Positions 8,987-17,893 of a stretch of 64,000 nucleotides of DNA are shown one piece after another (position 1 is the first letter of the stretch; each line of letters begins with the position of its first letter). The notes beneath the pieces are model-generated. The model saw nothing but the letters and a program-made list of their open reading frames with translations, was not told the DNA's origin and made no database searches. Made by a program: the position numbers and the translations under genes. This stretch comes from Flammeovirga pectinis (GTDB lineage: Bacteria; Bacteroidota; Bacteroidia; Cytophagales; Flammeovirgaceae): contig NZ_CP034562.1 of assembly GCF_003970675.1 (NCBI RefSeq), forward strand, positions 2,790,001-2,854,000, in the 5' to 3' direction.

Positions 8987-11233
8987 TTAGTTTATCACTT
9001 GAATATTCTTTGTAGTATAGCTGTTGTTGTTCGATATAATTTGTTCTGTGTTATCGAACACACAATTGTTTAAGTTAGAGATAGGTTCTCCGTTTGTTAA
9101 GAACAATTGCACAGGTGCACTGTCTTTCCAATTACAATCAGCTACTTGTAAATTTTGTACTCCATGGAATGCTAAAGACGAATTGTCTTTGTTTCTTTTG
9201 CTATTACCAACGTCTGTGAAATCACATTTTGTAATGGCAACGTTAGGTCCAAAAGTACTCTCATCTGTTCCGCCTCTGTAGACATCTGCAATAGTATCTC
9301 CTATTTTTGTAAACTTAGAGTTCTTTATTATTACATACTCTGCGTTATACATTCCTAGGTCTTCAATTTCCTTATCTAATGATAGAATAGAGCCAGTCAC
9401 ATCTGTAAAAGTAGAATTTTCTATTACTACAGAATCTGCCATTGTACTAGCATAAATCTTTAAGAAACTAAAAGTATGATTGATATTTAATTGCTTAACA
9501 TCACAATCTAAAGTGATAAATTTATAATTTTCGTTCATAGAGTACTTACTTGTACTTACCACACAGTTACCTGATTGGTCTGGAGAATCTGCTCCATCTA
9601 TCACTAAATGATTCAATTTTAAAGCTCCACCGTTTTCAATTTTAAAGAAAACTGCTTTTTCAGATCTAACTACTGGCTTTTCTCCTTCAGCACCTCTAAT
9701 TGTTATCGGGTGGTTTACAAATAGTATCTTAGATAAACTATATACTCCGCCATTCTCTAATTCTAAAATATCACCTGCATTACTTTTCTTAGCTGCATCA
9801 ATTAGTGTATCATCACCAGCTGCTACTTTAATCACTTTACCAGTGTTAAATGCTAATTCTTTTACTTCTTTTTTGTAATAAGAAGGGCCAACTTCTTCTT
9901 TCGTTACAGGTAGTTTAACATCTCCTTCAAAACCTATTTTTTTAAGTAATTTCTTTTTAGGAACACGTAAACCAAACTCATTTTCTTCTAGCTGATAATC
10001 TACAAATGTAAAGCCTTCTTCTACTGGAGTATTCTCTCCTTTATTTACATAATTATTTTCAAAGTCAATACCTTCAATATTATCATAAACTGTAAATAAG
10101 TTATTGTTTGTTGCTGTAAAGAAAAGGTTGTTTTTCATTACTGATTCAATAGGTGTAGCAGATCTTTCTTTATCACTACCAGCACACAATTGAACATGGT
10201 CTGAGTCTATTAATAAGTTATTTGTAATCTTTGCTCCAATTACTTGATTATAACGGTTGATAGGTGAATTATAAATACCATTCATTACTACCAAGGCTCC
10301 TCTAAAACGGTAACCTGTTAAACCACTTAAATAATTATTTTTTACTGTTTGATGCTCATTAATTACTCTAATACCACCAGTATTGTGCTTTCTGTTACCA
10401 ATAAAGTAATTTCCTTCTACTAGTGTTCTCTCTCCATGACGAAGTGTTAGTGTACCTTTACACTCATCAAAAACATTATTTTGGTATGTATTTCCACAAG
10501 ATTTGTTTGATACAATTTCTAGTTCACCATCACATGCTTCAAAGTAATTGTTCTTTACCGTTGTGTTCGAATTACTTCTTGAATAATGGCTTGTTCCAAT
10601 ACGTAAAGTTTCTCCACCATTACTCCCTAAATTTTGACGTCCTCCAAAATAATTATAAGCAATTACATGGTTATTTTCTAAGCTCTCTTCACTGTTTAAT
10701 CTTACAGCAAGAGTTACACCTTTATTTCTTTTTCCTACTAATGCATTATGGTCAAATGAATTGTTTTTACCAAAAACTTCAACCCACTTATCACTATCAT
10801 ATCTTTCGGTGTTACTGTAGTCTTCAACAACACAGTTTGTTACTCTACAATTATATGCTAATTCTTTAGAAGAAGTACGGAAGCTAATTACTGAACTTGT
10901 TGGTGTAAAACCATTTCTAAATACTAAATCACTTACAACAATATAACTACCAGAGATACGTAAATAAGATTGTCCTTCTAAAAACACTTTACCTGGTGTT
11001 TCAGCTTTTAGTACAATTTTATTTTCTTCAGTACCTTTTCCTTTCAATTTTATTTCAACGTCTGTCCATGTTCCATTCTTTAATAAGATTACATGACCAG
11101 GTTGAACTTCTTTTAATGCTTTTGATAATTCCTCTTTATTGTTCACCAATATATCTTTTGCCGTAGCAATGTTTGCGTGAACAAATAAAAGGGTAAGTAA
11201 AATTAGGGTTGAAGTAAGTGTAATTTGTTTCAT
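8987..11233 (-). CDS. Alginate lyase PL6 (chondroitinase B-like)
   Basis: Right-handed beta-helix polysaccharide lyase of 748 residues, the length of two-domain PL6 enzymes. A signal peptide (about residues 1-25) leads into the catalytic N-terminal helix. Family hallmarks include NGGETLRIGTS, the Lys-containing EIVSNKSCGNTYQNN and the Arg-containing GTLTLRHGERT, giving the Lys/Arg catalytic pair, with acidic residues for calcium nearby. A second beta-helix (about residues 470-748) follows, whose role is less clear. PL6 enzymes act on alginate, often on MG or G blocks; specificity is not readable here. A strong stem-loop lies just upstream of the start. Confidence 0.92.
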   Translation of the reverse strand: MKQITLTSTLILLTLLFVHANIATAKDILVNNKEELSKALKEVQPGHVILLKNGTWTDVEIKLKGKGTEENKIVLKAETPGKVFLEGQSYLRISGSYIVVSDLVFRNGFTPTSSVISFRTSSKELAYNCRVTNCVVEDYSNTERYDSDKWVEVFGKNNSFDHNALVGKRNKGVTLAVRLNSEESLENNHVIAYNYFGGRQNLGSNGGETLRIGTSHYSRSNSNTTVKNNYFEACDGELEIVSNKSCGNTYQNNVFDECKGTLTLRHGERTLVEGNYFIGNRKHNTGGIRVINEHQTVKNNYLSGLTGYRFRGALVVMNGIYNSPINRYNQVIGAKITNNLLIDSDHVQLCAGSDKERSATPIESVMKNNLFFTATNNNLFTVYDNIEGIDFENNYVNKGENTPVEEGFTFVDYQLEENEFGLRVPKKKLLKKIGFEGDVKLPVTKEEVGPSYYKKEVKELAFNTGKVIKVAAGDDTLIDAAKKSNAGDILELENGGVYSLSKILFVNHPITIRGAEGEKPVVRSEKAVFFKIENGGALKLNHLVIDGADSPDQSGNCVVSTSKYSMNENYKFITLDCDVKQLNINHTFSFLKIYASTMADSVVIENSTFTDVTGSILSLDKEIEDLGMYNAEYVIIKNSKFTKIGDTIADVYRGGTDESTFGPNVAITKCDFTDVGNSKRNKDNSSLAFHGVQNLQVADCNWKDSAPVQLFLTNGEPISNLNNCVFDNTEQIISNNNSYTTKNIQVIN

Positions 11234-11279
11234 TTCTATGTTGTTTATTCCTTTTGTGTTGTAATGTGATTTTATAGAT

Positions 11280-11307
11280 GATCCACCCAGCCGAAGCCGA
11301 GTGAATC
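11280..11307 (-). promoter_or_regulatory. UUCG-capped intergenic stem-loop in the alginate operon
   Basis: On the transcribed (minus) strand this 28-base stretch folds into a 12-bp stem, including three G-U pairs, closed by a UUCG tetraloop in a C(UUCG)G context. It begins 26 bases after the PKD lipoprotein stop codon and lies about 47 bases before the PL6 start. No U-run follows, so it is not a normal terminator. Such hairpins often protect the 3' end of an upstream mRNA segment, which here would be susC-susD-lipoprotein. That role is inference. Confidence 0.65.
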
Positions 11308-11332
11308 TAAAATAATCTATATGGAATACTCT

Positions 11333-12112
11333 TTAATCAACTTTTTTGATCTCCACTAAGTCATAGCGGCCTGTAACATCACCAGGTAAAAGGTAAAAAC
11401 GTAAGTTTTCTGTATTTACCTCAGTATTAATGACGAAACTTTTATAAACATAATCAGAAGCATTAGGTGTTAACTCTATTCCTTCTTCTACAAATGTTAC
11501 TCCATTATCTGGGTCTTCTAATAAGAACTGACCGCAAGATGTTCCTGAACTAGAAGCACTTACATAATGGAAACTTACATTGTAAGTTACACCACCAGTT
11601 ACTTTTATTGTCTGATCCAAAACATGAGTAGCAGACTGTAATTTTGCTCCAGTATCTCCATCAGGAGGTGTTGGAGAACCAGAACCTGAAAAGCTACCCC
11701 AAACACTACGGTCTGAGCATTCAAAACTATTACAAGCAAATTCTGGAACTAATTCATCTACAATAGATACAGTAATTACCGTATCACTTTGTACACCATT
11801 TCCGTCTGTTGCCTTTAACATTACATCGTAGCTTCCTTCTCCTGCAAATACGTGAGATGGATCTTGTTCTTCTGATGTAGTTCCGTCTGCAAAATCCCAA
11901 GTAAAATTACCTGCGCTAATAGAAAGATTAGTGAAGTCTACTTGCTTAAAATTTGCTATGCTCGACTTATAGCTGAAGTCTGCTGATGGAGGAGTTAAAT
12001 CTGGAATAGATCCAACACCTGGCAATTCTTCTGTACATGCAGTCATCGTAAATAACGCCGTAACTGCTACAAATATATTTTTAGTTAGCGAAGTGCTTAA
12101 TTTAATTTTCAT
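11333..12112 (-). CDS. PKD-domain surface lipoprotein, probable alginate-binding protein
   Basis: Lipoprotein of 259 residues directly after susD. The signal ends at MTACTEE, with acidic residues after the Cys. A PKD domain follows (about residues 38-115; NFTWDFADGTTSEEQDPSHVF is its core, in which WDFADG is the PKD hallmark). The C-terminal domain (about 125-259) is a beta-rich jelly-roll-like module resembling carbohydrate-binding domains, ending in YDLVEIKKVD. Position and architecture match the SusE/SusF-type surface glycan-binding proteins of polysaccharide loci, though sequence similarity to SusE/F is not evident. Alginate binding is inferred from the operon. Confidence 0.75.
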   Translation of the reverse strand: MKIKLSTSLTKNIFVAVTALFTMTACTEELPGVGSIPDLTPPSADFSYKSSIANFKQVDFTNLSISAGNFTWDFADGTTSEEQDPSHVFAGEGSYDVMLKATDGNGVQSDTVITVSIVDELVPEFACNSFECSDRSVWGSFSGSGSPTPPDGDTGAKLQSATHVLDQTIKVTGGVTYNVSFHYVSASSSGTSCGQFLLEDPDNGVTFVEEGIELTPNASDYVYKSFVINTEVNTENLRFYLLPGDVTGRYDLVEIKKVD

Positions 12113-12157
12113 GATTAAATTTTTGTTAGCGAAAAAATTGATTTCAAAAAATGCTGG

Positions 12158-13525
12158 TTAGTAACCAGGGTTTTGCTTTAAAATACCAAAACTAGTATCA
12201 ATCTCTCTTTGTGGAATAGGTAATAATAACTTAGTTCCATTGAAAGTAAATCCATTAGCTGATGCAAAATCTCCCATTACTCTTTCAGCTTCGCCTGATC
12301 TTACCAAATCATATAATCTATGATTTTCAAAAGCTAATTCAACTCTACGCTCATGGAATAGCATTTCTTTTGTTAAAGCAGCAGAACCATCTGTTGCCAA
12401 AGTAGAAAGATTTACTCTTGAGCGTATCATGTTATATGAAGCAATTGCACTTGCATCTGTAGTTTCTGATTGCCCCGCTAAAATAGCTTCTGAGTGCATC
12501 AAATAAACATCTGCTAAACGTAAGATTACCCAATCGTTACCACATAATCTGTTATCAGAAGAAGAAGAGATAAACTTACCGTTTTCTTTTACATCTTCTG
12601 GATTATACAAGACACCAATTCTTTCTGTATCTGTTGTACCTACTGCTGCTACTAAATCAGAAGTAACGTAGTTTAAACCACTGTTTCTACCCAATTTTGT
12701 AAACTCATAAGAGAAGTCTTGGCTTTCAACAGCATGATCATTCAAAAACTGTACTGCAAAGATCACTTCAGAATTTAATTCACTGTAAAATACATCTCTG
12801 TATGTTCCTGCAAGATTGTAGTCACCACTTCCAACAATTGTTTCTAATAAAGTTCTTGCTCCAGTGTAGTCTCCTCTTGTTAATTTAACTTTAGCTAATA
12901 ACGCTTGAGCTGCTCCTATTGTTGCACGGCCTTCTTCAACGTCTCCTCTTGTAGTTAACTTAGAGATTGCATCGTTTAAATCAAGTTCAATTTGATCTAA
13001 AACAGAAGAACTTAATACTTTAACTTGTCCAACTTCGTCTCCTGGAACAATTATCTTAGTTACCAAAGGAACGTCACCAAAACCTCTTGTTAAATTAAAG
13101 TAAGCTAATGCTCTTACAAACTTCGCTTCACCTTCAAATTGAGCTTTTGCTTCATCGCTTGTAACAACGTCAAGGTTTTGCAAAACTTTATTTGCTCTAA
13201 AAACAACATTGTATAAATCTGTCCAATAAGTAGATAAAGTACCGTTGTTTGGAGAAACATCCATTGTTTCAAACTGAGCCCATTCTCCTTCACTATTTTT
13301 AGTTTTAGAGTTGTCTGAGCGCATTTCAGTTAAAGCAAACTCACGTAGTACAACGTTCTGAAGACCGTCGTACATTGCAAATACTGCAGCTTCAATTTCT
13401 GCTGTATTTTTGTAAAAACCATTATCTCCAATTGCAGACTTAGGCTCTAAATCTAAAGAATCTTGACATGAAGTAAAAAATGATACTCCAATTAATAACG
13501 TCAATCCGATTAATATATTTTTCAT
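12158..13525 (-). CDS. SusD/RagB-family nutrient-binding lipoprotein
   Basis: SusD-like outer-membrane lipoprotein of 455 residues that caps the SusC channel and binds oligosaccharide. The signal ends at FFTSCQDSLDLEP, a typical SusD start with a conserved LDLEP stretch. TPR-like helical repeats follow (SALDQIELDLNDAISKL-type region near residues 160-230). The C-terminal ER-R-ELAFE-RLYDLVR segment and the ending LLPIPQREIDT...NPGY are signatures of the family. It lies 14 bases after susC, which supports a paired transporter. Substrate: alginate oligomers, from context. Confidence 0.95.
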   Translation of the reverse strand: MKNILIGLTLLIGVSFFTSCQDSLDLEPKSAIGDNGFYKNTAEIEAAVFAMYDGLQNVVLREFALTEMRSDNSKTKNSEGEWAQFETMDVSPNNGTLSTYWTDLYNVVFRANKVLQNLDVVTSDEAKAQFEGEAKFVRALAYFNLTRGFGDVPLVTKIIVPGDEVGQVKVLSSSVLDQIELDLNDAISKLTTRGDVEEGRATIGAAQALLAKVKLTRGDYTGARTLLETIVGSGDYNLAGTYRDVFYSELNSEVIFAVQFLNDHAVESQDFSYEFTKLGRNSGLNYVTSDLVAAVGTTDTERIGVLYNPEDVKENGKFISSSSDNRLCGNDWVILRLADVYLMHSEAILAGQSETTDASAIASYNMIRSRVNLSTLATDGSAALTKEMLFHERRVELAFENHRLYDLVRSGEAERVMGDFASANGFTFNGTKLLLPIPQREIDTSFGILKQNPGY

Positions 13526-13539
13526 TATTATTTCTCTTT

Positions 13540-16500
13540 TTAGAATTGAAGATTGATACCAGCAGAATACGATCTGTAAATAGGTGCAGCACCTCTTTGG
13601 TAACCATAAGTAAGTGGCGAATCTAAACCTTGGTTAACACCTTCTGGGTTATAACCTCTGTAGTCGCTACCCATGATATAAATCAAGTTCTGTCCAGATG
13701 CATATACTCTAGCACTGTTAATACCAATTTTAGAGATCCATGATTTTGGCAAAGTGTACCCAATGTTCAAGTTTCTTAAAGTGATGTAAGAAGCATCCAT
13801 TACGATATCATCTGTAAATATTCTCTGAACAACTTTATCAGAATCTTTAAAAAAGTTAGGATTAGTTTCGTCAGTGATATAATCTTGGTTTGAGCTAAAC
13901 TGATTGTTTACATACTGAGGATCCATATTTCTAACTTTAGCTCCGTGAGAACCTTGGAACATGAAACTAAAATCAAAGTTTTTGTAGCTCATTGTGTTTG
14001 TAACTGACCAGATAAATTTAGGGTATGGAGAACCTAAGATTGTTCTATCGTCTGTATCAATGATACCATCACCATTTAAATCTTTAACATAAATGTCTTG
14101 AGATTGTCCGTTGATAGGATAGTAAGGGTTTTTGATATTCTCTAAAGGAATTTCTTTTTCCACTACATATCCGTAGAAAGATGCTACAGGATTACCTTCT
14201 TTTGCAATCCATTCTGCAGGACGTTTAGAATCTACTGTTGAGATTAGCCCGTCTGCACCAGCCATACTTACTAAGTTGTTTTCGTTATAAGAAACATTAC
14301 CAGTTGTACTCCATTTAAAAGAAGTAGTAACAATGTTTGTAGTACGAACTTCAACTTCAATACCTTTATTTTCTACTTCTCCAAGGTTAACAATTGCATC
14401 GCTAAATCCAGTAGCTGAAGGAATAGGTCTGTTCATTAATAAATCTTGGCTATTACGCTTATAAAGGTCTACGCTTAAGTTTAATTTATCTTGGAAGAAA
14501 CCTACTTCGATACCTGGGTTAATTTCAATTGACTTTTCCCACTGTAATTGAGGGTTAGAAAGTGTCACTTGGTTAAAACCATTGTAGATGTTACCGTTAA
14601 ATACTGAACCTACAGGCTCTACTAAACCAATATGAGGATATCTACCAATTGAGTTATCATCACCATCGTTACCAGTTACACCGTAACTTACTCTTAACTT
14701 TAAGTTACTAATTACTGAACTTGATTTTAAGAATGCTTCCTCAGAAACTCTCCATCCTAAAGATGCAGCAGGGAATACACCAAACTTATTATCCTGTCCA
14801 AATTTAGAACTACCATCTGTTCTTGCACTTACAGAAACTAAGTACTTATTATCGTATGCATAATTAACACGACCTAAATAAGATACTAAACCTTTTTGAG
14901 TATGCTCTGTCCCTGCTCCAGTTACATTTGTAGCTGGAATAGTTTGGATATAATCAAAGTTATAACCATTTGCTTCTACTTCACTGTATTTAGCATCCCA
15001 GAATTCATAAGCAAAACCTGCAACAGCATTAATTGAATGCTTATCACCAAAGTTTTTATCATAAGTTAAAGTTTGCTCTGCTACAACATGGAATTGGTTA
15101 TATTGGCTATTAAAAGATGAAGTACCTGACTCTTCATTTCTAGATGCTTTCACACCTACAAATCTTTCGTTTGTAGAGTTTTTATAATCTCCACCTAAAG
15201 TAGATCTAAATGCTAAACCTTTAGCAATATCATATTTTAAGTACATGCTAGTAAATAGCTTTGTTTGGTACTTCATATAATTACGCTCTTGTACTTTTGC
15301 TAAAGGAGATGCATTAGAAGTTGTACTAATATCAGTTCCTCCAGATTCTACAGATTCATTGTTATCAAGATCATAATCATCGAACATACGTTCCATAGCA
15401 TAATCTCCAACCTCTGCATCTGCCCATCTACCTTCTTCTCTAAGACGGTTTACATATTTAATGCTATTCTCGTCAATTCTTTCTGGTAACCAAGGTGATT
15501 GTCTTAAAGCATCGTGTAAACCTACAGGGAATCTTCTTTGCTTACTGTAAGAAGGGTTTACTTTTAAACCAAACTTTAAACGATCGTTTACTTTAGTATC
15601 TAAACTTAATCTAAAGTTGATTTTTTCATAGCTATCAGTTAATAATACACCTTCGTCTTTTAAGTAACTTCCAGATGCACTATAGTTTGTTTTTTCTGTT
15701 CCTCCTCTTGCTGATAACGAGTGGTTTTGAATTGTTCCACCGTCCATCATTACATCGTCCCATGCAGTTTCAGTACCTAACTGATTGATATATTTCATTC
15801 TATCTGTTAGTTCACCTTCATTATTGTTTGAGACAAACGAAGTCCATTCTCCAACTGTTTTTAATACATCGTTCTTAGGAACTGATTTTGTACCAAAGTA
15901 TCCATTGTAAGTAAATGTTGCTTTACCTTTCTTACCTGATTTGTTAGTAATTAAGATAACACCATTTGATCCTCTTGAACCATAAATAGCTGCAGAAGAA
16001 GCATCTTTTAATACTTCAATAGATTCTACATCGTTCATATCTAAACTACCTAAGTAATCTTGATCTACAACAATACCATCTACTACAATAAGTGGATTTG
16101 GAACTGAAGTAATAGAACCTACACCCCTAACTCTAATAGTTGGTGCTCCACCTGCTTCTGGGTTAGTCATCTGGATATTTACACCAGAAACTTGACCTGC
16201 TAAAGCATCATCAACTCTTGATAATGGAATTTGATCCAAGTTCTCATTAGTTACTTTTGATACAGCTCCAGTTAAGTGTGATTTTTGAACTGATCCGTAA
16301 CCTACTACAACGATTTCGTCTAACTGACTTAATTCTTCTTCTAAAACTACATTGATTTCTGTTTGACCACCCACCGCAATTTCTTGTGATTTACAGCCAA
16401 TAAAAGAAAACATTAATACGTCTGTAGAGTTTGTAAGTAAAGAAAAATTTCCATCAAAATCAGAAATCGTACCTTTACTTCTTTGTGCATCTTTTACTAT

Positions 16501-16647
16501 AACAGATACTCCTGGTAATGGCAAGCCATCTTGATTTACAATACGACCATTAACTTTAACTTGATCGTTCTGTGCCAAAAGATCTGCGGGATATAAAAAT
16601 AGTAAAATCCCAATAGATGCTAGTAATAATTTAAATGTGTTGTTCAT
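13540..16647 (-). CDS. SusC/RagA-family TonB-linked outer-membrane transporter
   Basis: Outer-membrane TonB-dependent oligosaccharide importer of 1035 residues. A signal peptide (about 1-25) is followed by a carboxypeptidase-D-like domain (VNGRIVNQDGLPLPGVSV), a TonB box region, and a plug domain with the SusC signature VVVGYGSVQKSHLTGAVS and the KDASSAAIYGSRGSNGVILI motif. The remainder is a large beta-barrel ending in a C-terminal phenylalanine (SAGINLQF), the usual BAM recognition end. It is the first structural gene of the alginate operon, 300 bases downstream of the regulator gene, and pairs with the SusD gene. Confidence 0.96.
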   Translation of the reverse strand: MNNTFKLLLASIGILLFLYPADLLAQNDQVKVNGRIVNQDGLPLPGVSVIVKDAQRSKGTISDFDGNFSLLTNSTDVLMFSFIGCKSQEIAVGGQTEINVVLEEELSQLDEIVVVGYGSVQKSHLTGAVSKVTNENLDQIPLSRVDDALAGQVSGVNIQMTNPEAGGAPTIRVRGVGSITSVPNPLIVVDGIVVDQDYLGSLDMNDVESIEVLKDASSAAIYGSRGSNGVILITNKSGKKGKATFTYNGYFGTKSVPKNDVLKTVGEWTSFVSNNNEGELTDRMKYINQLGTETAWDDVMMDGGTIQNHSLSARGGTEKTNYSASGSYLKDEGVLLTDSYEKINFRLSLDTKVNDRLKFGLKVNPSYSKQRRFPVGLHDALRQSPWLPERIDENSIKYVNRLREEGRWADAEVGDYAMERMFDDYDLDNNESVESGGTDISTTSNASPLAKVQERNYMKYQTKLFTSMYLKYDIAKGLAFRSTLGGDYKNSTNERFVGVKASRNEESGTSSFNSQYNQFHVVAEQTLTYDKNFGDKHSINAVAGFAYEFWDAKYSEVEANGYNFDYIQTIPATNVTGAGTEHTQKGLVSYLGRVNYAYDNKYLVSVSARTDGSSKFGQDNKFGVFPAASLGWRVSEEAFLKSSSVISNLKLRVSYGVTGNDGDDNSIGRYPHIGLVEPVGSVFNGNIYNGFNQVTLSNPQLQWEKSIEINPGIEVGFFQDKLNLSVDLYKRNSQDLLMNRPIPSATGFSDAIVNLGEVENKGIEVEVRTTNIVTTSFKWSTTGNVSYNENNLVSMAGADGLISTVDSKRPAEWIAKEGNPVASFYGYVVEKEIPLENIKNPYYPINGQSQDIYVKDLNGDGIIDTDDRTILGSPYPKFIWSVTNTMSYKNFDFSFMFQGSHGAKVRNMDPQYVNNQFSSNQDYITDETNPNFFKDSDKVVQRIFTDDIVMDASYITLRNLNIGYTLPKSWISKIGINSARVYASGQNLIYIMGSDYRGYNPEGVNQGLDSPLTYGYQRGAAPIYRSYSAGINLQF

Positions 16648-16884
16648 TTCAATTTCATTGAAGAGTTAGCTTTCAATACGAACTACTGTTTAATGTTACA
16701 CGATATAACATAAGTCAATTCTATATAAAAGCGTATTTGCTCATTGGTAAAAATAAATAGTTTGCTTAGGCAGGTTGGTTGTTCGTTTGTGAATACACTT
16801 CTTTGTACGTATCTTTATGCACAAGGAAGGAATGTTTCATAAGGATGATTTTGCCGATGACCCCTATTGTTCAACCTGACTTTT

Positions 16885-16907
16885 TGGATTAACTGCCAGT
16901 TAATCCA
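16885..16907. promoter_or_regulatory. Long palindrome upstream of susC, candidate operator
   Basis: A perfect inverted repeat with 11-bp arms (TGGATTAACTG and CAGTTAATCCA) around a single central base. It sits 237 bases upstream of the susC start and 40 bases past the gntR stop codon. The one-base centre makes it a better dimeric protein-binding site than a hairpin. A T-run follows it on the plus strand, but no plus-strand gene ends here. It may be the control site for the susC transcript. Confidence 0.5.
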
Positions 16908-16946
16908 TTTTTTTATCCTAGTTTTTGTTCTTACATAGGCCACTTA

Positions 16947-17654
16947 CTACATGTTTGGATGTTGAATAATCTCCTTCAAGTGTTGGAACATTGCTTGTTC
17001 TGCTTTTTCAGGATCTCTATTAGAGATATGTTCTAAAATTGCATAATGTTCATCTAACGCTCTTGAAGGTTTGTTGCCTGAACAAATTTCCTTCTCTTTA
17101 AAAAAAGTAATGATGTCTGGTGCTACTATCATCATTAGTGATTTCAATACAGAATTCTTACTTGCTTCGGCTATTTTCATATGGAACATTAAATCATGTT
17201 CCACATTATCTTTTCCTTTCTTAACGGCTGTCTCATATGCAGTTAAAGCACTACTTATAGACATAATATCTTTATCGTCTCTTCTAATTGCAGCACACTT
17301 TGCTGTATTTGTTTCTAAGATTACTCTTGTTTCAACTAGAGAGTTAAAATCATTTCCTTCTAAATCTAATACGTCTGTTATTAAACCTTCTAGAGCAGAA
17401 ATACCAAAACCCGCTACTACGGTACCACTTTGCGGTAATGTTTTTAATATTCCATAAAACTCTAACTTTCTTATTGCATCTCGAACGTGTGTTCTACCGA
17501 TTGCAAAATGTTCACTTAGCTTTCTTTCTGATGGTAATTTATCACCAGGGTTTAACTGTCCAGAAGATATTAAAGCTTTAACTTGTTTAATAATCTTATC
17601 AACTGGCTTCTCAATTTCTATTTTTCTAAACGTATTAAAGATAGATTGTTCCAT
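16947..17654 (-). CDS. FadR-type GntR transcriptional regulator of the alginate locus
   Basis: GntR-family repressor or activator of about 235 residues. The N-terminal winged helix contains GDKLPSERKLSEHFAIGRTHVRDAIRKLEFYGIL (written as the usual P-SER-LA--F-V-R-TVR-A-L pattern). The C-terminal domain is FCD-type, with a metal-site pattern around HDLMFHMKIAEAS and the final HLKEIIQH segment. It belongs near the UxuR/ExuR/KdgR-like uronate regulators. I chose the ATG at 17652-17654; a longer frame reaches a TTG at 17687, but that overlaps an operator-like site. The inducer is probably a KDG- or DEH-like metabolite, which is inference. It sits at the head of the operon and is probably autoregulated. 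Confidence 0.88.
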   Translation of the reverse strand: MEQSIFNTFRKIEIEKPVDKIIKQVKALISSGQLNPGDKLPSERKLSEHFAIGRTHVRDAIRKLEFYGILKTLPQSGTVVAGFGISALEGLITDVLDLEGNDFNSLVETRVILETNTAKCAAIRRDDKDIMSISSALTAYETAVKKGKDNVEHDLMFHMKIAEASKNSVLKSLMMIVAPDIITFFKEKEICSGNKPSRALDEHYAILEHISNRDPEKAEQAMFQHLKEIIQHPNM

Positions 17655-17673
17655 GATATATTTATTTCTTACT

Positions 17674-17690
17674 AACTGGTTAACCAATTT
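17674..17690. promoter_or_regulatory. UxuR/ExuR-like operator next to gntR start
   Basis: The site AACTGGTTAACCAATT contains the perfect palindrome TGGTTAACCA and matches the known TTGGTnnACCAA motif of uronate-responsive FadR-family regulators. It lies about 20 bases upstream of the chosen gntR start codon. It shares 14 of 16 bases with a second site at 17878-17893, which supports autoregulation by the GntR protein. Confidence 0.65.
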
Positions 17691-17849
17691 TTTCTTAGCG
17701 AAAAAAAAATTAAACCAATAATTCTTCTTTTTAATTAAACAATAGCCTTTAGACTATTTAAAACTTTGTTCTTAACCTATATAGCTAAGATTTTACCAAT
17801 TGTACTACTGCATTCATTAGCGATTTTCATCACTTTTTCCTCTCCCTTT

Positions 17850-17893
17850 TTGGTTACCTAATAATTAGGTTACCAACAACTGGTAGACCAATT
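17850..17893. promoter_or_regulatory. Cluster of three UxuR/ExuR-like operator sites
   Basis: Three TGGTnnACCA-like elements lie head to tail: TTGGTTACCTAA (17850-17861), TTAGGTTACCAA (17865-17876) and AACTGGTAGACCAATT (17878-17893). The first two are a near-inverted pair; the third nearly repeats the site next to the gntR start. Placed about 200-240 bases upstream of gntR, they probably bind the regulator cooperatively or by looping with the proximal site. Confidence 0.6.

Noticed and set aside
16886-16914. Palindrome plus T-run as a terminator
   Set aside because: The T-run is on the plus strand, where no gene ends; the one-base centre is too tight for a hairpin loop, so a protein-binding site is more likely.
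17655-17687. Longer GntR start at a TTG codon (17685-17687)
   Set aside because: The extension overlaps an operator-like palindrome and adds residues with no family match; the ATG at 17652-17654 gives a normal length.
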